Below, one piece after another: positions 1 through 8,760 of a stretch of DNA of 64,000 nucleotides (its first letter is position 1; each line of letters begins with the position of its first letter). The position numbers and the translations under genes were made by a program. This stretch comes from Campylobacter jejuni (GTDB lineage: Bacteria; Campylobacterota; Campylobacteria; Campylobacterales; Campylobacteraceae): NCBI GenBank assembly GCA_014305285.1, contig JACRSG010000007.1, positions 1 through 64,000 of the forward strand, given 5' to 3'. Under the pieces are notes generated by a model that saw nothing but the letters and a program-made list of their open reading frames with translations, did not search any database and was not told the DNA's origin.

Positions 1-119
1 CCTAAGATAAGTTCAAATTTACTGGATTTGATTTCTTTTAAACTCTCTTTTAAAAAAAGATTGCTTAAGGCTTTAATGTTTTGATTAAAGAGTTGTTTTT
101 GGGTGGGGGTGAAGGTCAT
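1..119 (-). CDS. Maf-family motility accessory factor, N-terminal fragment (runs off the left edge)
   Basis: Only the first 39 or so codons are inside the window. The start ATG at 119 overlaps the pseI stop as ATGA, so the gene is translationally coupled downstream of pseI. The peptide begins MTFTPTQKQLF and resembles the N terminus of the Campylobacter 1318/Maf family. Maf proteins are thought to transfer pseudaminic or legionaminic acid to flagellin. This family expands into several copies in C. jejuni, some with G tracts. The G5 run near the start is too short to count as a switch. The family call rests on a short peptide plus its position next to pseI. Confidence 0.6.
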   Translation of the reverse strand, partial: MTFTPTQKQLFNQNIKALSNLFLKESLKEIKSSKFELIL

Positions 120-1147
120 TGGAAATCTCCTTGTTTTAAGGCATCGCCAAATTCTATATCTTTACTAGCTTTTTTTCCTAAAATTTCTTGATAAAATTTA
201 GGATGTAGTCCAAAAGAAGGACGAACCGATTTTATATTTTCTTCGCTGAAAATTTCGCCTTTTTTGATATCTTTACTTGCGTATAAGCTTCTTGCAAAAA
301 TACGGTTTTTAAGTGCTTTTTTATCTAGTTCTAACTTGCCATCGCCTAAAGCACTTTCAGCCTGCCTTACTGCATCTACCATAGCTTTAAATTCATCAAA
401 GTCAAGACTAAATTTACTGTCTTCACTTTCTATGCTTTTATCTAGTATAAAATGCTTTTCTATCACTCTAGCTCCAAGTGCTACTGCCATAACAGGAGCT
501 AAAAAACCAAAACTATGATCACTTAAACCCACTTCAACGTTAAATTTTTCTTTTAAACTCACTATACCCTTTAAATTCATATCTTCTATGGCAGCAGGAT
601 AAGCTGAAGTGCATTTTAAAAAGATGAGATTAGGGTTTTTTTCTTCTTTAAAAATTTCACAAATTTTAAAAAGTTCTTCCTCTGTAGCAATACCCGTTGA
701 AACGATAGTAGGTTTTTTTTCTTTGGCGATTAAACGCACAAAATTTTCATCATTAGCTTCAAAAGAAGCGATTTTATAGGCTATAGGATCAAAGCGTTTT
801 AGAAATTCTATATCTTCTTTAGCAAAAGGACTTGAAAAACAAAGTATGCCTTCATTTTGTGCGGTTTCAAAGATTTGAGAATGCCATTCATAAGGAGTTT
901 TTGCACTTTCGTAAAGCTCATAAAGTTTTCTTTTATCCCAAAGCCCACCTTTGATGATAAAATCTTCTTTGTTGCTATTTAGCGTAAGGCTATCTGGAGT
1001 GTAAGTTTGGATTTTTATCGCATCAGCACCTGCTTTTTTAACAGCTTTTATGCTTTGAAGTGCCATCTCAAGACTGCCTGAGTGATTTGCACTAAGTTCT
1101 GCAATGATAAAAACTTTTTTATCGGTGTTAAAATTTCCTATTTGCAT
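116..1147 (-). CDS. pseI: Pseudaminic acid synthase PseI
   Basis: 343 residues, a NeuB-type synthase. It condenses the 6-deoxy-AltdiNAc sugar with phosphoenolpyruvate to give pseudaminic acid in the cytoplasm. The NeuB barrel occupies roughly residues 10-270, with the conserved AELSANHSGS (about 17-26) and KIQTYTP segments and an EKHF motif. A SAF (antifreeze-like) domain covers about 283-340. It follows an AT-rich divergent promoter region shared with pseA and is coupled to the maf gene downstream. The other pse genes in the window support pseudaminic rather than N-acetylneuraminic acid, and PseI is the usual assignment in this position in C. jejuni. Confidence 0.93.
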   Translation of the reverse strand: MQIGNFNTDKKVFIIAELSANHSGSLEMALQSIKAVKKAGADAIKIQTYTPDSLTLNSNKEDFIIKGGLWDKRKLYELYESAKTPYEWHSQIFETAQNEGILCFSSPFAKEDIEFLKRFDPIAYKIASFEANDENFVRLIAKEKKPTIVSTGIATEEELFKICEIFKEEKNPNLIFLKCTSAYPAAIEDMNLKGIVSLKEKFNVEVGLSDHSFGFLAPVMAVALGARVIEKHFILDKSIESEDSKFSLDFDEFKAMVDAVRQAESALGDGKLELDKKALKNRIFARSLYASKDIKKGEIFSEENIKSVRPSFGLHPKFYQEILGKKASKDIEFGDALKQGDFQ

Positions 1148-1286
1148 TCTATAATTCTTTATAATTTTTAATGGATTATATCGTTATTTTTATAAAAATA
1201 TAAATAGTTTTCTTTATAATTAATTATTTAAGTCGATATTTGTTTAAAATAATTTAAGTTTTTTATTTTAGTGAAGGTGATTTGAT
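1148..1286. promoter_or_regulatory. Divergent promoter region for pseI (-) and pseA (+)
   Basis: Very AT-rich 139-bp gap between divergent starts. On the minus strand a perfect TATAAT lies at 1180-1175, upstream of pseI. On the plus strand TAAAAT at 1245-1250 is about 36 nt upstream of the pseA ATG. Campylobacter sigma70 promoters usually have a -10 box and T-rich phased DNA without a clear -35, which fits both. The pseA ribosome-binding site is GAAGGTGAT. Promoters are inferred from motifs only. Confidence 0.5.
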
Positions 1287-2423
1287 ATGAAATTTTGTAA
1301 AAAATGTGTGATGCCAGATACTAAACCTGACTTACATTTTGATAAAGAGGGGATTTGCGATGCGTGTCGTTCCCAAGAAGCTAAAAATAAAAAAATCAAT
1401 TGGCAAGAAAGAGAAAAAGAATTTTTTGAGCTTGTAAAAAAATATAAAAAACATCCTGTTTATGATTGTGTTATCGGGGTAAGTGGTGGAAAAGATTCTA
1501 CTTTTCAAGTGGTTAAAATGCTTGAGCTTGGACTTAATCCTTTATGCGTGTGTTTTGAACCTAGTGTGCCTACAAAAATAGGGCGTAAAAATTTAGAAAA
1601 TTTAAATCATCTTGGCGTGGATTTGATCCATATCAAGCGTGATCCAAAGGTTTATCAAAAACTTGCCCGTGAAGCTTTTATAAGAACAGGGGATAATGAG
1701 TGGCAAAACCATTTGGGAATTTTTACTTCTGTTCCACGCATAGCAGTAAATTTTGGAGTGCCTTTAATCATCTGGGGAGAAAGTCCACAGATAGAGTATG
1801 GTGGTCCTGCGAGTAGTAAAAATAAGAATATTTTAGGCAGAGAGTGGCTTGAAGAATTTGGCGGACTTTTGGGAAATCGTGCTTCTGATATGCTTGGGGT
1901 AAATGGTATCACTGAAAAAGATTTATTTTTATATACTTATCCAAGCGATGAAGAACTTCAAAGAGTAGGGGTTACGGGGTTATTTTTAGGATATTATTTT
2001 AAATGGGATTATAAAAAAATTCTTGAAATTTCTAAAAAACATGGTTTTTTAACTTTAGATCACCCTGTTGAAACTACTTATGAAAATTTTGAAAATTTGG
2101 ATTGTTATTCTAATCATGTGCATGATTATTTAAAATACTGCAAATATGGTTTTGGTAGAGCAACGGATAATGCTTGTTTGGATATTCGCTTAGGTTATAT
2201 TAGCCGTGAAGAAGGGGTGCGTTTGGTGCAAAAATACGATGGCAAGCCCCCTAAAAAGGCTATTAAAAAATATCTTGAATTTAGTGGTTTTAGCGAAGAA
2301 GAATTTCAAAAAATTGTGGATTCTTTTATCAATAAAAAAATCTTTAAACGTGATGAAAATGGTAAATTTATAAGAGATTATGATGGTTCTTTGGTAAGAA
2401 AAGATGAGTGTGTTTTAAAATGA
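1287..2423 (+). CDS. pseA: PseA, N-acetyl sugar amidotransferase for acetamidino-pseudaminic acid
   Basis: 378 residues. An N-terminal zinc-like cysteine cluster (C4, C7, C24, C27) is followed by an ATP-pyrophosphatase PP-loop SGGKDS at 66-71. PseA-type proteins use ATP and ammonia to turn the acetamido group of pseudaminic acid into an acetamidino group (Pse5Ac7Am). The gene overlaps the next one (HisH-like glutaminase) as ATGA, and that is followed directly by a HisF-like subunit. The three are very likely an ammonia-generating and ammonia-using unit. Family and context agree strongly. Confidence 0.9.
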   Translation: MKFCKKCVMPDTKPDLHFDKEGICDACRSQEAKNKKINWQEREKEFFELVKKYKKHPVYDCVIGVSGGKDSTFQVVKMLELGLNPLCVCFEPSVPTKIGRKNLENLNHLGVDLIHIKRDPKVYQKLAREAFIRTGDNEWQNHLGIFTSVPRIAVNFGVPLIIWGESPQIEYGGPASSKNKNILGREWLEEFGGLLGNRASDMLGVNGITEKDLFLYTYPSDEELQRVGVTGLFLGYYFKWDYKKILEISKKHGFLTLDHPVETTYENFENLDCYSNHVHDYLKYCKYGFGRATDNACLDIRLGYISREEGVRLVQKYDGKPPKKAIKKYLEFSGFSEEEFQKIVDSFINKKIFKRDENGKFIRDYDGSLVRKDECVLK

Positions 2424-3025
2424 TAGCACTGATTGATTATAAGGCGGGAAATTTAAATTCTGTTGCTAAGGCTTTTGAAAAAATAGGAGCTAAAAATTTC
2501 ATAGCTCAAAATCCAAAAGATTTACAAAAAGCAGATAAATTGCTTTTGCCTGGAGTGGGATCTTTTAAAGAAGCGATGAAAAATTTAAAAGAACTTGGTT
2601 TTATAGAAGCTTTAAAAGAACAGGTTTTAGTGCAAAAAAAACCTATTTTAGGCATTTGTTTGGGAATGCAGCTTTTTTTAGAAAAGGGCTATGAAGGTGG
2701 AGTTTGTGAGGGGCTTGGTTTTATAGAGGGTGAGGTAGTAAAATTTGAAGAAGATTTAAATTTAAAAATTCCACATATGGGTTGGAATGAACTTGAAATT
2801 TTAAAACAAGAGCCTTTATATCAAGGTATAGAAAATAAAAGTGATTTTTATTTTGTGCATTCTTTTTATGTGAGATGCAAAGATGAGTTTGCAAGTGCTA
2901 AGGCACAATATGGGCATAAATTTGTCGCATCTTTGCAAAAAGATTATATCTTTGCTACGCAATTTCATCCTGAAAAAAGTCAAAATTTAGGCTTAAAACT
3001 TTTAGAAAATTTTGTAAGGCTTTAA
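2420..3025 (+). CDS. hisH: HisH-like glutamine amidotransferase subunit paired with PseA
   Basis: 201 residues starting at ATG 2420, which overlaps the pseA stop as ATGA; an upstream in-frame ATG at 2408 would sit inside pseA and is not preferred. Class I glutaminase with the nucleophile in GICLGMQ (Cys80) and the His183/Glu185 pair in FHPEKS. It hydrolyses glutamine and passes ammonia to its partner. HisH normally serves imidazole glycerol phosphate synthase. This copy is wedged between pseA and a HisF-like gene in a sugar locus, so it most likely feeds PseA. The name is kept because annotation uses it. Confidence 0.85.
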   Translation: MIALIDYKAGNLNSVAKAFEKIGAKNFIAQNPKDLQKADKLLLPGVGSFKEAMKNLKELGFIEALKEQVLVQKKPILGICLGMQLFLEKGYEGGVCEGLGFIEGEVVKFEEDLNLKIPHMGWNELEILKQEPLYQGIENKSDFYFVHSFYVRCKDEFASAKAQYGHKFVASLQKDYIFATQFHPEKSQNLGLKLLENFVRL

Positions 3026-3772
3026 ATGTTAAAAACTAGAATTATCCCTTGTGTTTTACTAAAAAATTCTCAACTGGTTAAAAGTATAGAATTTAAGGAT
3101 TTTCGCACTATAGGACACTTAACTTCAACGGTGCGAATTTACAATGCACGCAATGTTGATGAGCTTATTATCTTAGATATAGATGCTTCAAAAAGTGGTG
3201 AAATAGATTTTGAAAGCATAGAAGATCTTGCTAAGGAATGTTTTATGCCTTTAACTATAGGTGGGGGGATAAAAACTCTTGAAGATATACAAAAGATTTT
3301 AAATTTAGGTGCGGATAAAATTTCTATCAATTCTAAAGCTTTAGAAGATATAGATTTTATAAGTAAAGGAGCTAATCGTTTTGGCTCTCAATGTATAGTT
3401 TGTTCTATAGACGTTAAAAGAAAAGGAGATAAATTTTGCGTTTATGATAGAGGAAATTTACTTGAAAAAAATCCTTTAGAACTTGCTTTGGAATATGAAA
3501 AAAAAGGAGCTGGAGAGCTTCTTTTGACTTCTGTGGATTTTGAGGGAAAAGCAAAGGGTTATGATTTAGAACTTTTAAAAATTTTTCAAAACAAGCTTAA
3601 AATCCCTTTCATTATCAATGGAGGACTTGGAGCACCAAGCGATGGAGTGGAGGCTTTAAATTTGGGTGCTGATGCTTTAGCAGGAGCTTATATTTTTCAT
3701 TTTTCTAAATACACCCCTAAAGATATCAAAGAAGAATTAGCTAGGAAAGGCTTTGCAGTTAGATTGCTTTAA
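3026..3772 (+). CDS. hisF: HisF-like ammonia-channel subunit in the pseA operon, lacking catalytic Asp11
   Basis: 248 residues, full-length HisF-type (beta/alpha)8 barrel beginning immediately after the hisH stop. TIGGGI, INGGLG and FHF segments are conserved. In canonical HisF the first strand carries Asp11 (motif CLDVKDG), essential for the cyclase step. Here the same place reads CVLLKNS, so Asp11 is Leu. The second catalytic Asp (about 130, in CSIDVKR) is kept. The enzyme probably cannot make imidazole glycerol phosphate and more likely acts as a barrel that channels ammonia from HisH towards PseA. The 3' end overlaps the convergent pseH by 36 nt. Confidence 0.85.
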   Translation: MLKTRIIPCVLLKNSQLVKSIEFKDFRTIGHLTSTVRIYNARNVDELIILDIDASKSGEIDFESIEDLAKECFMPLTIGGGIKTLEDIQKILNLGADKISINSKALEDIDFISKGANRFGSQCIVCSIDVKRKGDKFCVYDRGNLLEKNPLELALEYEKKGAGELLLTSVDFEGKAKGYDLELLKIFQNKLKIPFIINGGLGAPSDGVEALNLGADALAGAYIFHFSKYTPKDIKEELARKGFAVRLL

Positions 3773-4210
3773 ATAAACATAGTAAAAATGTGTATCTTCA
3801 TTGTAAATAGTAAAATGATTTTGTTGATAGAGTTGTAAAGCTTTGTGATTGTCTTTAAAAACATAGGCTTTAAGAGTATCCACTTTTAAAATTTCAAAGG
3901 CGTATTTTTTGATTTCATTCATTAAAACTTGTCCTACGCCTTTTAGATGAGGCTTTGCATAAAGTCCAAATTCGCAATCATTGGATGTAATATTTATAAA
4001 ATCAATGACGCCTATAATTTCCTCATCTTGAAAAACTAAAAAATATTGTTTACTAGAATCTTGATTTAAATTTTTTATAAATCTTAAATGTTCATTAAAA
4101 TCAATATGTTTTGTTTTCATAAATTGACTTATATCGGGGTGATTACGCCATTTAAAAATCAGTTCTATTTCTTGCGAATTTAATTCTGTGAAATTTTTAA
4201 GTTTTATCAA
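3737..4210 (-). CDS. pseH: PseH, UDP-4-amino-sugar N-acetyltransferase
   Basis: 157 residues, a GNAT-fold acetyltransferase. PseH transfers acetyl from acetyl-CoA to the 4-amino group of UDP-4-amino-4,6-dideoxy-AltNAc, the step after PseC. The central [14 protein letters not shown] segment fits the acetyl-CoA pyrophosphate-binding loop, and the C-terminal [14 protein letters not shown] segment is typical GNAT. Last gene of the minus-strand pseF-pseG-pseH operon; its ATG overlaps the pseG stop (ATGA). Its 3' end runs 36 nt into hisF on the other strand. Confidence 0.9.
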   Translation of the reverse strand: MIKLKNFTELNSQEIELIFKWRNHPDISQFMKTKHIDFNEHLRFIKNLNQDSSKQYFLVFQDEEIIGVIDFINITSNDCEFGLYAKPHLKGVGQVLMNEIKKYAFEILKVDTLKAYVFKDNHKALQLYQQNHFTIYNEDTHFYYVYLKQSNCKAFPS

Positions 4211-5031
4211 TACTTATACTCCACTTCATAGCCTTTTTGACCAAGCCAAATGGCTAATTTTTCTTGGTTTTTGGCAACGCAAATAGCTTTGAAATTTGCT
4301 TTTAAAAGTAGGGCTTCGTTGACCAAAGAACTTGCACTGATGATGAGTTTATTGCTTTCATTCATCAGTCTTGCGATATTTTTATGATCGATAAATAATC
4401 TAATATTGCTATGTAATTTTACAAATTTTTGCAATTTTTTAAGATTAGGATTAGAAGAGCTAGTTGCAATGCTTATGGTCTTTGTTTTAGGTAACTCACT
4501 AGCGATTTGCAAGGAAAGATTTTTTATGTCTGTTGCACCCATGCAAACGAAAAAATCATATTTTTTTTCTCTATTTTGTTTAGATTCTTGATAAAATTCT
4601 TCTCTGATTAAGGCATAAGAAAAACCACATCTTACTTCGCATTTAAAAGGTACTAAACCTTCATAATCGCTTGCTTTTGAGTAAGCATTGACATTAAGTA
4701 AAACATCACAATGATGAGATTTGATTTCATCATCAAAACTTAAGATTTTCACCCCTGTTTCAAGTTTGATTAGTTTTTCATCATCTACGCCGATACCATA
4801 GTGATCGATGATTAGAAGTTCAAATTTTTCTTCTTTGATAAGATTGATAAGCTCGTAAATACTTTCACTATCAAGTTCATAAACAGGATAAGGAATTTCA
4901 TCGATTAAAGAGCCTTTTAAAGGCAAGCAAGCAAAGCTTACATCATCGTATTGTTTGGCCAATACTAGATCGCGTTTAATGTGCCCAAAGCCTATTTGAC
5001 TTGAACTATCGCTTCTAAAAAGCACTTTCAT
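4207..5031 (-). CDS. pseG: PseG, UDP-sugar hydrolase of pseudaminic acid synthesis
   Basis: 274 residues from ATG 5031. A longer reading from 5058 adds nine residues but would overlap pseF more deeply, and [10 protein letters not shown] matches the familiar PseG start. The GFGH motif near the N terminus holds His17, the residue implicated in UDP removal. The enzyme is a GT-B fold hydrolase that releases UDP from the diacetamido-altrose sugar to give the PseI substrate. The start lies 17 nt inside the pseF end, indicating coupled translation. Confidence 0.92.
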   Translation of the reverse strand: MKVLFRSDSSSQIGFGHIKRDLVLAKQYDDVSFACLPLKGSLIDEIPYPVYELDSESIYELINLIKEEKFELLIIDHYGIGVDDEKLIKLETGVKILSFDDEIKSHHCDVLLNVNAYSKASDYEGLVPFKCEVRCGFSYALIREEFYQESKQNREKKYDFFVCMGATDIKNLSLQIASELPKTKTISIATSSSNPNLKKLQKFVKLHSNIRLFIDHKNIARLMNESNKLIISASSLVNEALLLKANFKAICVAKNQEKLAIWLGQKGYEVEYKY

Positions 5032-5716
5032 GATTTGCCTTATAGAGTATTTTTGCAAATTCTAAATCTTGCAGGGTGTCTATATCGCAAACTAAATTTC
5101 TTGGCAATATAAACACACTAGAATGAGATTTAAATATAAAATCTTCTTTAAGCCAAGCTTTGCTTGTGCCAAAATAAAAAGCTCCTGCATCATGATAAGC
5201 TTTTGCTAAGTCTTGTGAGCGACTTTTATAATATTTTTCATCAAACATATGAACTTGATTGTTTTCATTTAAATAAAAAGCCCTTTGTATAGGATACTCA
5301 AATTCAGTAGCAGCAAATAAAAATTTACTTTGATTTTGGATAAATTTTTCATAGGCTTGTTTTAAAATATCTTTGCTTAGTAGAGGAGCAGTAGCATAAA
5401 GACAACAGACATTGTCATAAATTTGATTTTGATTTTGTAAAATTTCTATGGCATTTTGCACTACAGAAGTGCTCGAAGCATAATCATCGCTTAATTTTTC
5501 ATCACGCACAAATGGAGCTTTTGCACCGTATTTTAAGGCCGTTTTTATGATTGCTTCATCGTCGCTTGAAAGCACGACTTCATCAAAAATACCTGAATTT
5601 AAAGCATTTTCTATACTATAAGCAATTAAAGGTTTGCCTAGAAAATCAATGATATTTTTTTTAGGAATTCTTTTTGATCCACCTCGTGCAGGGATTATGC
5701 AAAGATTTTTCATCAT
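5015..5716 (-). CDS. pseF: PseF, CMP-pseudaminic acid synthetase
   Basis: 233 residues, a CMP-sialic-acid-synthetase family nucleotidyltransferase. The N-terminal motif [15 protein letters not shown] binds CTP. It activates pseudaminic acid with CTP to CMP-Pse, the donor used to glycosylate flagellin. First gene of the pseF-pseG-pseH operon. The start is MMKN, so an alternative initiation three nucleotides later is possible. AAGG just upstream serves as the ribosome-binding site. The promoter lies in the short divergent gap shared with the first DUF2920 gene. Confidence 0.92.
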   Translation of the reverse strand: MMKNLCIIPARGGSKRIPKKNIIDFLGKPLIAYSIENALNSGIFDEVVLSSDDEAIIKTALKYGAKAPFVRDEKLSDDYASSTSVVQNAIEILQNQNQIYDNVCCLYATAPLLSKDILKQAYEKFIQNQSKFLFAATEFEYPIQRAFYLNENNQVHMFDEKYYKSRSQDLAKAYHDAGAFYFGTSKAWLKEDFIFKSHSSVFILPRNLVCDIDTLQDLEFAKILYKANHESAF

Positions 5717-5792
5717 TAGGCCTTGTTTTTTGTGTTTTATTTTACTAAAATTTAAGTATAATTGTCTTTAAAATACAATAAAAGGCCTTTAT
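5717..5792. promoter_or_regulatory. Divergent promoter gap between pseF (-) and DUF2920 copy 1 (+)
   Basis: In 76 bp a perfect plus-strand TATAAT sits at 5757-5762, about 30 nt before the ATG at 5793. A minus-strand TAAAAT sits at 5744-5739, upstream of pseF. The same spacing (TATAAT, about 30 nt, AAGGCCTTTAT, ATG) recurs before DUF2920 copy 3 at 11012, so the promoter was duplicated with the gene. Motif-based only. Confidence 0.5.
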
Positions 5793-7029
5793 ATGCTCAT
5801 AAACCAAACCTTTGAAATTGATTCTTGTGATGATGTGGAATTAAACATCAAAAGAACTAGTAAGCTTGAATACCGTATAAGTTATGATGATGAAAAAGAT
5901 ATTAAAGCTATAGTTTTTATAGTGGGCGGTTATGGGGCTAATGCAAACATTTCTTTTTTAGACTTTGATAGAGAGTATATCGCTAAAAATTTTGATGTTG
6001 TAGCGGTGCATGTTTTTTATCATTGTTTTTGTATGAGGCATTCGGATGTGGAGAAATATAGTGCGGTTACGATGCTTGCAAAAGAGGATATATCAAGTTT
6101 GTCTCAAGCTTTATGTGATGTGGGTATTCCTATGAGTGTTGATCTTAAAAATGCACCTCAATGTTTTGCAGTGCTTGATCAGCATATCGTGGCTCTAAAA
6201 TCACAAGGAAAATTAGCACAAAATTATCAAGCGAATTTTACCTCAACTTTTATCCCACCCAATGGAGATTATCAAAACTATGGCATTATGGCAGCTATTG
6301 ATCATATCAATGCTTTAAAAGATCTGGTTAAACGCTTTCCAAAATTTGCAGATTTACCAAAAATTTATGGGGGGGGGGTCTTATGGAGGATACTTAGCCT
6401 TGCTCATAGCAAAAATAGCGCCTTGGTATGTAGATGGGGTGATTGATAACTCAGGAACGGTTTTGCCTTTTTTAGAGTATATGATAGGAAGAGAATTAAA
6501 TAAGCCGGAGTATTTCTTTAATGATGAGGATAAATTAGTGGGTATGTTTCTTAAAACTTTTTGGACACGTAAAGAAAATTCACCCTATTTTTTTGCTAAT
6601 GAAAATTATATTATCAGATCTTTACTGCATAAGGATCATCTTATTTTACAAACTCAAAAAAATAAAAATATCATTTTCGTATCTTATCACAGCTTAAAAG
6701 ATGAATTTGATACAGCCAAAGATAAACAAACTCTTTGTTTAGCTTATAAAAAATTAGGCTATGACGTCACTTTGCATTTAATCAAAGATGAAAGTGAAAT
6801 TGATGGAAGATTTATAAAAGACTTAAATCACGGTATGAGAATAAATGATAAAGCCTTATTTAGAAAAGAACTTCCTTTAATACTTGAAAAGCTACAAGGA
6901 AGAAAATCTTTTATGCAAGAAAATTCTATCTCTTATCCTTGTGGGGATAGGGTTTTTACTTTTAAAGATGCTGGGGATAAATTTGAACTGATCATAAAGG
7001 AAAAATATGCTCATAAACCAAACCTTTGA
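5793..7029 (+). CDS. Phase-variable DUF2920 alpha/beta-hydrolase-like protein, copy 1 (reads OFF)
   Basis: A member of the Campylobacter 617/DUF2920 family, split by a G10 tract at 6369-6378. As written it stops at 6446 (217 residues). The second half is open in the next frame and resumes with GGGSYGGYLALL. With nine G the two parts fuse into about 411 residues, placing a G-x-S-x-G-like nucleophile elbow at Ser196. A conserved LNHGM near the C terminus may supply the histidine. The molecular role is unknown; carbohydrate deacylation or acyl transfer on the flagellar glycan is only a guess. The 3' end overlaps the start of copy 2 by 23 nt. The first 80 residues are identical to copy 2. Confidence 0.8.
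6369..6378 (+). repeat. G10 homopolymeric tract (contingency switch)
   Basis: Ten consecutive G inside DUF2920 copy 1. The reading frame upstream and the nucleophile-containing frame downstream join only when the tract is a multiple of three (9 or 12), so G10 is OFF. Tracts of this length slip frequently in C. jejuni. Confidence 0.95.
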
Positions 7030-8219
7030 AATTGATTCTTGTGATGATGTGGAATTAAACATCAAAAGAACTAGCAAGCTTGAATACCGTATAAGTTATG
7101 ATGATGAAAAAGATATTAAAGCTATAGTTTTTATAGTGGGCGGTTATGGGGCTAATGCAAACATTTCTTTTTTAGACTTTGATAGAGAGTATATCGCTAA
7201 AAATTTTGATGTTGTAGCGGTGCATGTTTTTTATCATTGTTTTTGTGCAAGAAAAAGTATTGATGAAAAATATAATCCAAAACTTATTCCTAATAAAGAT
7301 GACTTAGAACGTATTAATAGTATTTTAAAAAATATTAATTTAGGACATTTGTTGACTAATGAAGATAATTTTGAGCAAATTATTCCTTTTATAGAACAAA
7401 GAGTCGGAGAAATTAAACAAGCAGGCTTAGTCGATGAAAGTCAAAAAATAGAACTTTTTTGTGATTTTATCCCACCCAATGGAGACTATCAAAACTATGG
7501 CATTATGGCGGCTATTGATCATATCAATGCCTTAAAAGATCTGGTTAAACGCTTTCCAAAATTTGCAGATTTACCAAAAATTTATGGGGGGGGGGTCTTA
7601 TGGAGGATACCTATCTTTACTCATAGCAAAAATAGCCCCTTGGTATGTAGATGGGGTGATTGATAATTCAGGACCAGCCTTACCTCCTTTAAAATTTATA
7701 TTGGGAAGGGAAATTGATTCTTTTGAATTTGTTTTTAGTTCTAAAGATTTGAATTTATACTGTTTTTTAAAAACCTATTGGACGCGTAAAGAAAATTCAC
7801 CTTATTTTTTCAATCATGCAAATTATATGATAAGAGCGTTATTAAATTTAAAGCATTTGCAAATTTTATCTGATATTTCAAAAAATATTATTTTTGTAAC
7901 TTATCATAGTGCTAAAGATTTTGAAGCACCAGCTAAAGATAAAATTATGCTTTATGAGATTTTCAATACTTTAGGCTATGACGTCACTTTAAATTTGATA
8001 AAAGATGAAAGTCAAGTAGATGGAAGGTTTATAAAAGACTTAAATCACGGTATGAGAATAAATGATAAAGCCTTATTTAGAAAAGAACTTCCTTTAATGC
8101 TTGAAAAACTACAAGGAAGAAAATCTTTTATGCGAAAAAATTCGATTTCTTATCCTTGCAATGATCAAATTTTTATCTTTGAAGATAAGGAAGATAGATT
8201 TGTTTTATATATCAAATAA
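7007..8219 (+). CDS. Phase-variable DUF2920 alpha/beta-hydrolase-like protein, copy 2 (reads OFF)
   Basis: Same family and layout as copy 1, with a G10 tract at 7586-7595. The upstream frame stops at 7663. With nine G it would encode about 403 residues with the nucleophile serine at about 197 in GGGSYGG. It has no promoter gap of its own: the ATG lies inside the last codons of copy 1, with AAAGGAAAAAT as ribosome-binding site, so it is probably co-transcribed. Residues 1-80 match copy 1 exactly, the next 75 or so are unrelated, then identity resumes at FIPPNGDYQNYG. The 3' end overlaps the convergent acyl carrier protein gene by 8 nt. Confidence 0.8.
7586..7595 (+). repeat. G10 homopolymeric tract (contingency switch)
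   Basis: Ten G in DUF2920 copy 2, at the same codon context as in copies 1 and 3. Nine or twelve G would restore one continuous frame; ten leaves the gene OFF. Confidence 0.95.
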
Positions 8220-8436
8220 AAGCTTGCTTTATCATGTTTTTGATGGCTTGAAAACTTTCAAAATTCTCAGGTGCGATGAATTCAGCTTTTAAGGGTTTTT
8301 TATAGAATTTTTCTATTTCAGCAACTAAAGCCATGATATCTATGCTATCGATAAGATCTTCACTAACTAAATCTTGCATGCTTTCATCAATATCGGCTCT
8401 ATCTATGTTGATGAAAAATTGTTTGATTTCTTGCAT
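8212..8436 (-). CDS. Small acyl carrier protein 1
   Basis: 74 residues, acidic, with the phosphopantetheine attachment motif DSI (Ser31) inside LIDSIDIMAL. Such proteins hold acyl or aminoacyl groups as thioesters. It is the last gene of a minus-strand group with the adenylation enzyme (9478-10986), a GNAT protein and a decayed gene, so it is the likely acceptor for the acid activated by the adenylation enzyme. Ribosome-binding site AAGGAATAG. Equivalent to the ACP-like protein at the same place in C. jejuni reference genomes. Confidence 0.8.
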   Translation of the reverse strand: MQEIKQFFINIDRADIDESMQDLVSEDLIDSIDIMALVAEIEKFYKKPLKAEFIAPENFESFQAIKNMIKQAFI

Positions 8437-8437
8437 T

Positions 8438-8760
8438 CTATTCCTTTGTGATTTTTAAAATGACATTATCACTTAAATTTAAAATTAAGTCAAGATCATT
8501 GATTTTATAAAATAAATTTTCCTTTCTTCGCCTAAGATTTTTAGTCTAGTCTTAGGCACTCCGCTTAAAGTACCGTACTATAGCTCTTAAAAAAGTGAGA
8601 AATTTTTTCTTTATTCCAAGCAAGATTCAAATAATCATTATTTGGCAAAGACAATTTTTGTGATACTTCTCCTTGAAATTTGCACTTTAAAGGCTTTATT
8701 TTTCAAAATTTCTAAAGCTTCTTTAAATAAAGCTAGAGCAAGAATGTGTGAGTAAGTCAT
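8438..8760 (-). pseudogene. Remnant of a gene between the GNAT protein and ACP 1, possibly a PLP alpha-oxoamine-synthase-like enzyme
   Basis: An ATG at 8760 overlaps the GNAT stop as TAATG, as expected of an intact operon gene, but the frame closes after 40 codons. Reading resumes in other frames: one stretch contains LPNNDYLNLAWN followed by YSTVL, and another contains SGVPKTRLKILGEE. This order recalls the N terminus of BioF/KBL-type enzymes. A third frame gives a plausible C terminus ending in VILKITKE at the TAG 8438-8440, just ahead of the ACP start. About 320 bp remain where roughly 1.2 kb would be expected, so frameshifts plus a large internal deletion are likely. The family call is weak. 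Confidence 0.4.

Noticed and set aside
101-111. G-rich GGGTGGGGGT near the maf start as a phase-variation tract
   Set aside because: Longest run is five G, too short for frequent slippage.
2420-3772. HisH and HisF as the histidine biosynthesis enzymes
   Set aside because: They sit with pseA, no other his genes are present, and HisF lacks Asp11.
6346-7029. Separate genes starting at the ATG just before each G tract in the DUF2920 copies
   Set aside because: The ATG lies inside the conserved framework and lacks a ribosome-binding site; in all three copies the two halves join exactly with nine G, so they are single phase-variable genes.
8216-8232. AT-rich inverted repeat at the end of DUF2920 copy 2 as a terminator
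   Set aside because: Stem is short, bulged and lacks G/C pairs; not convincing.
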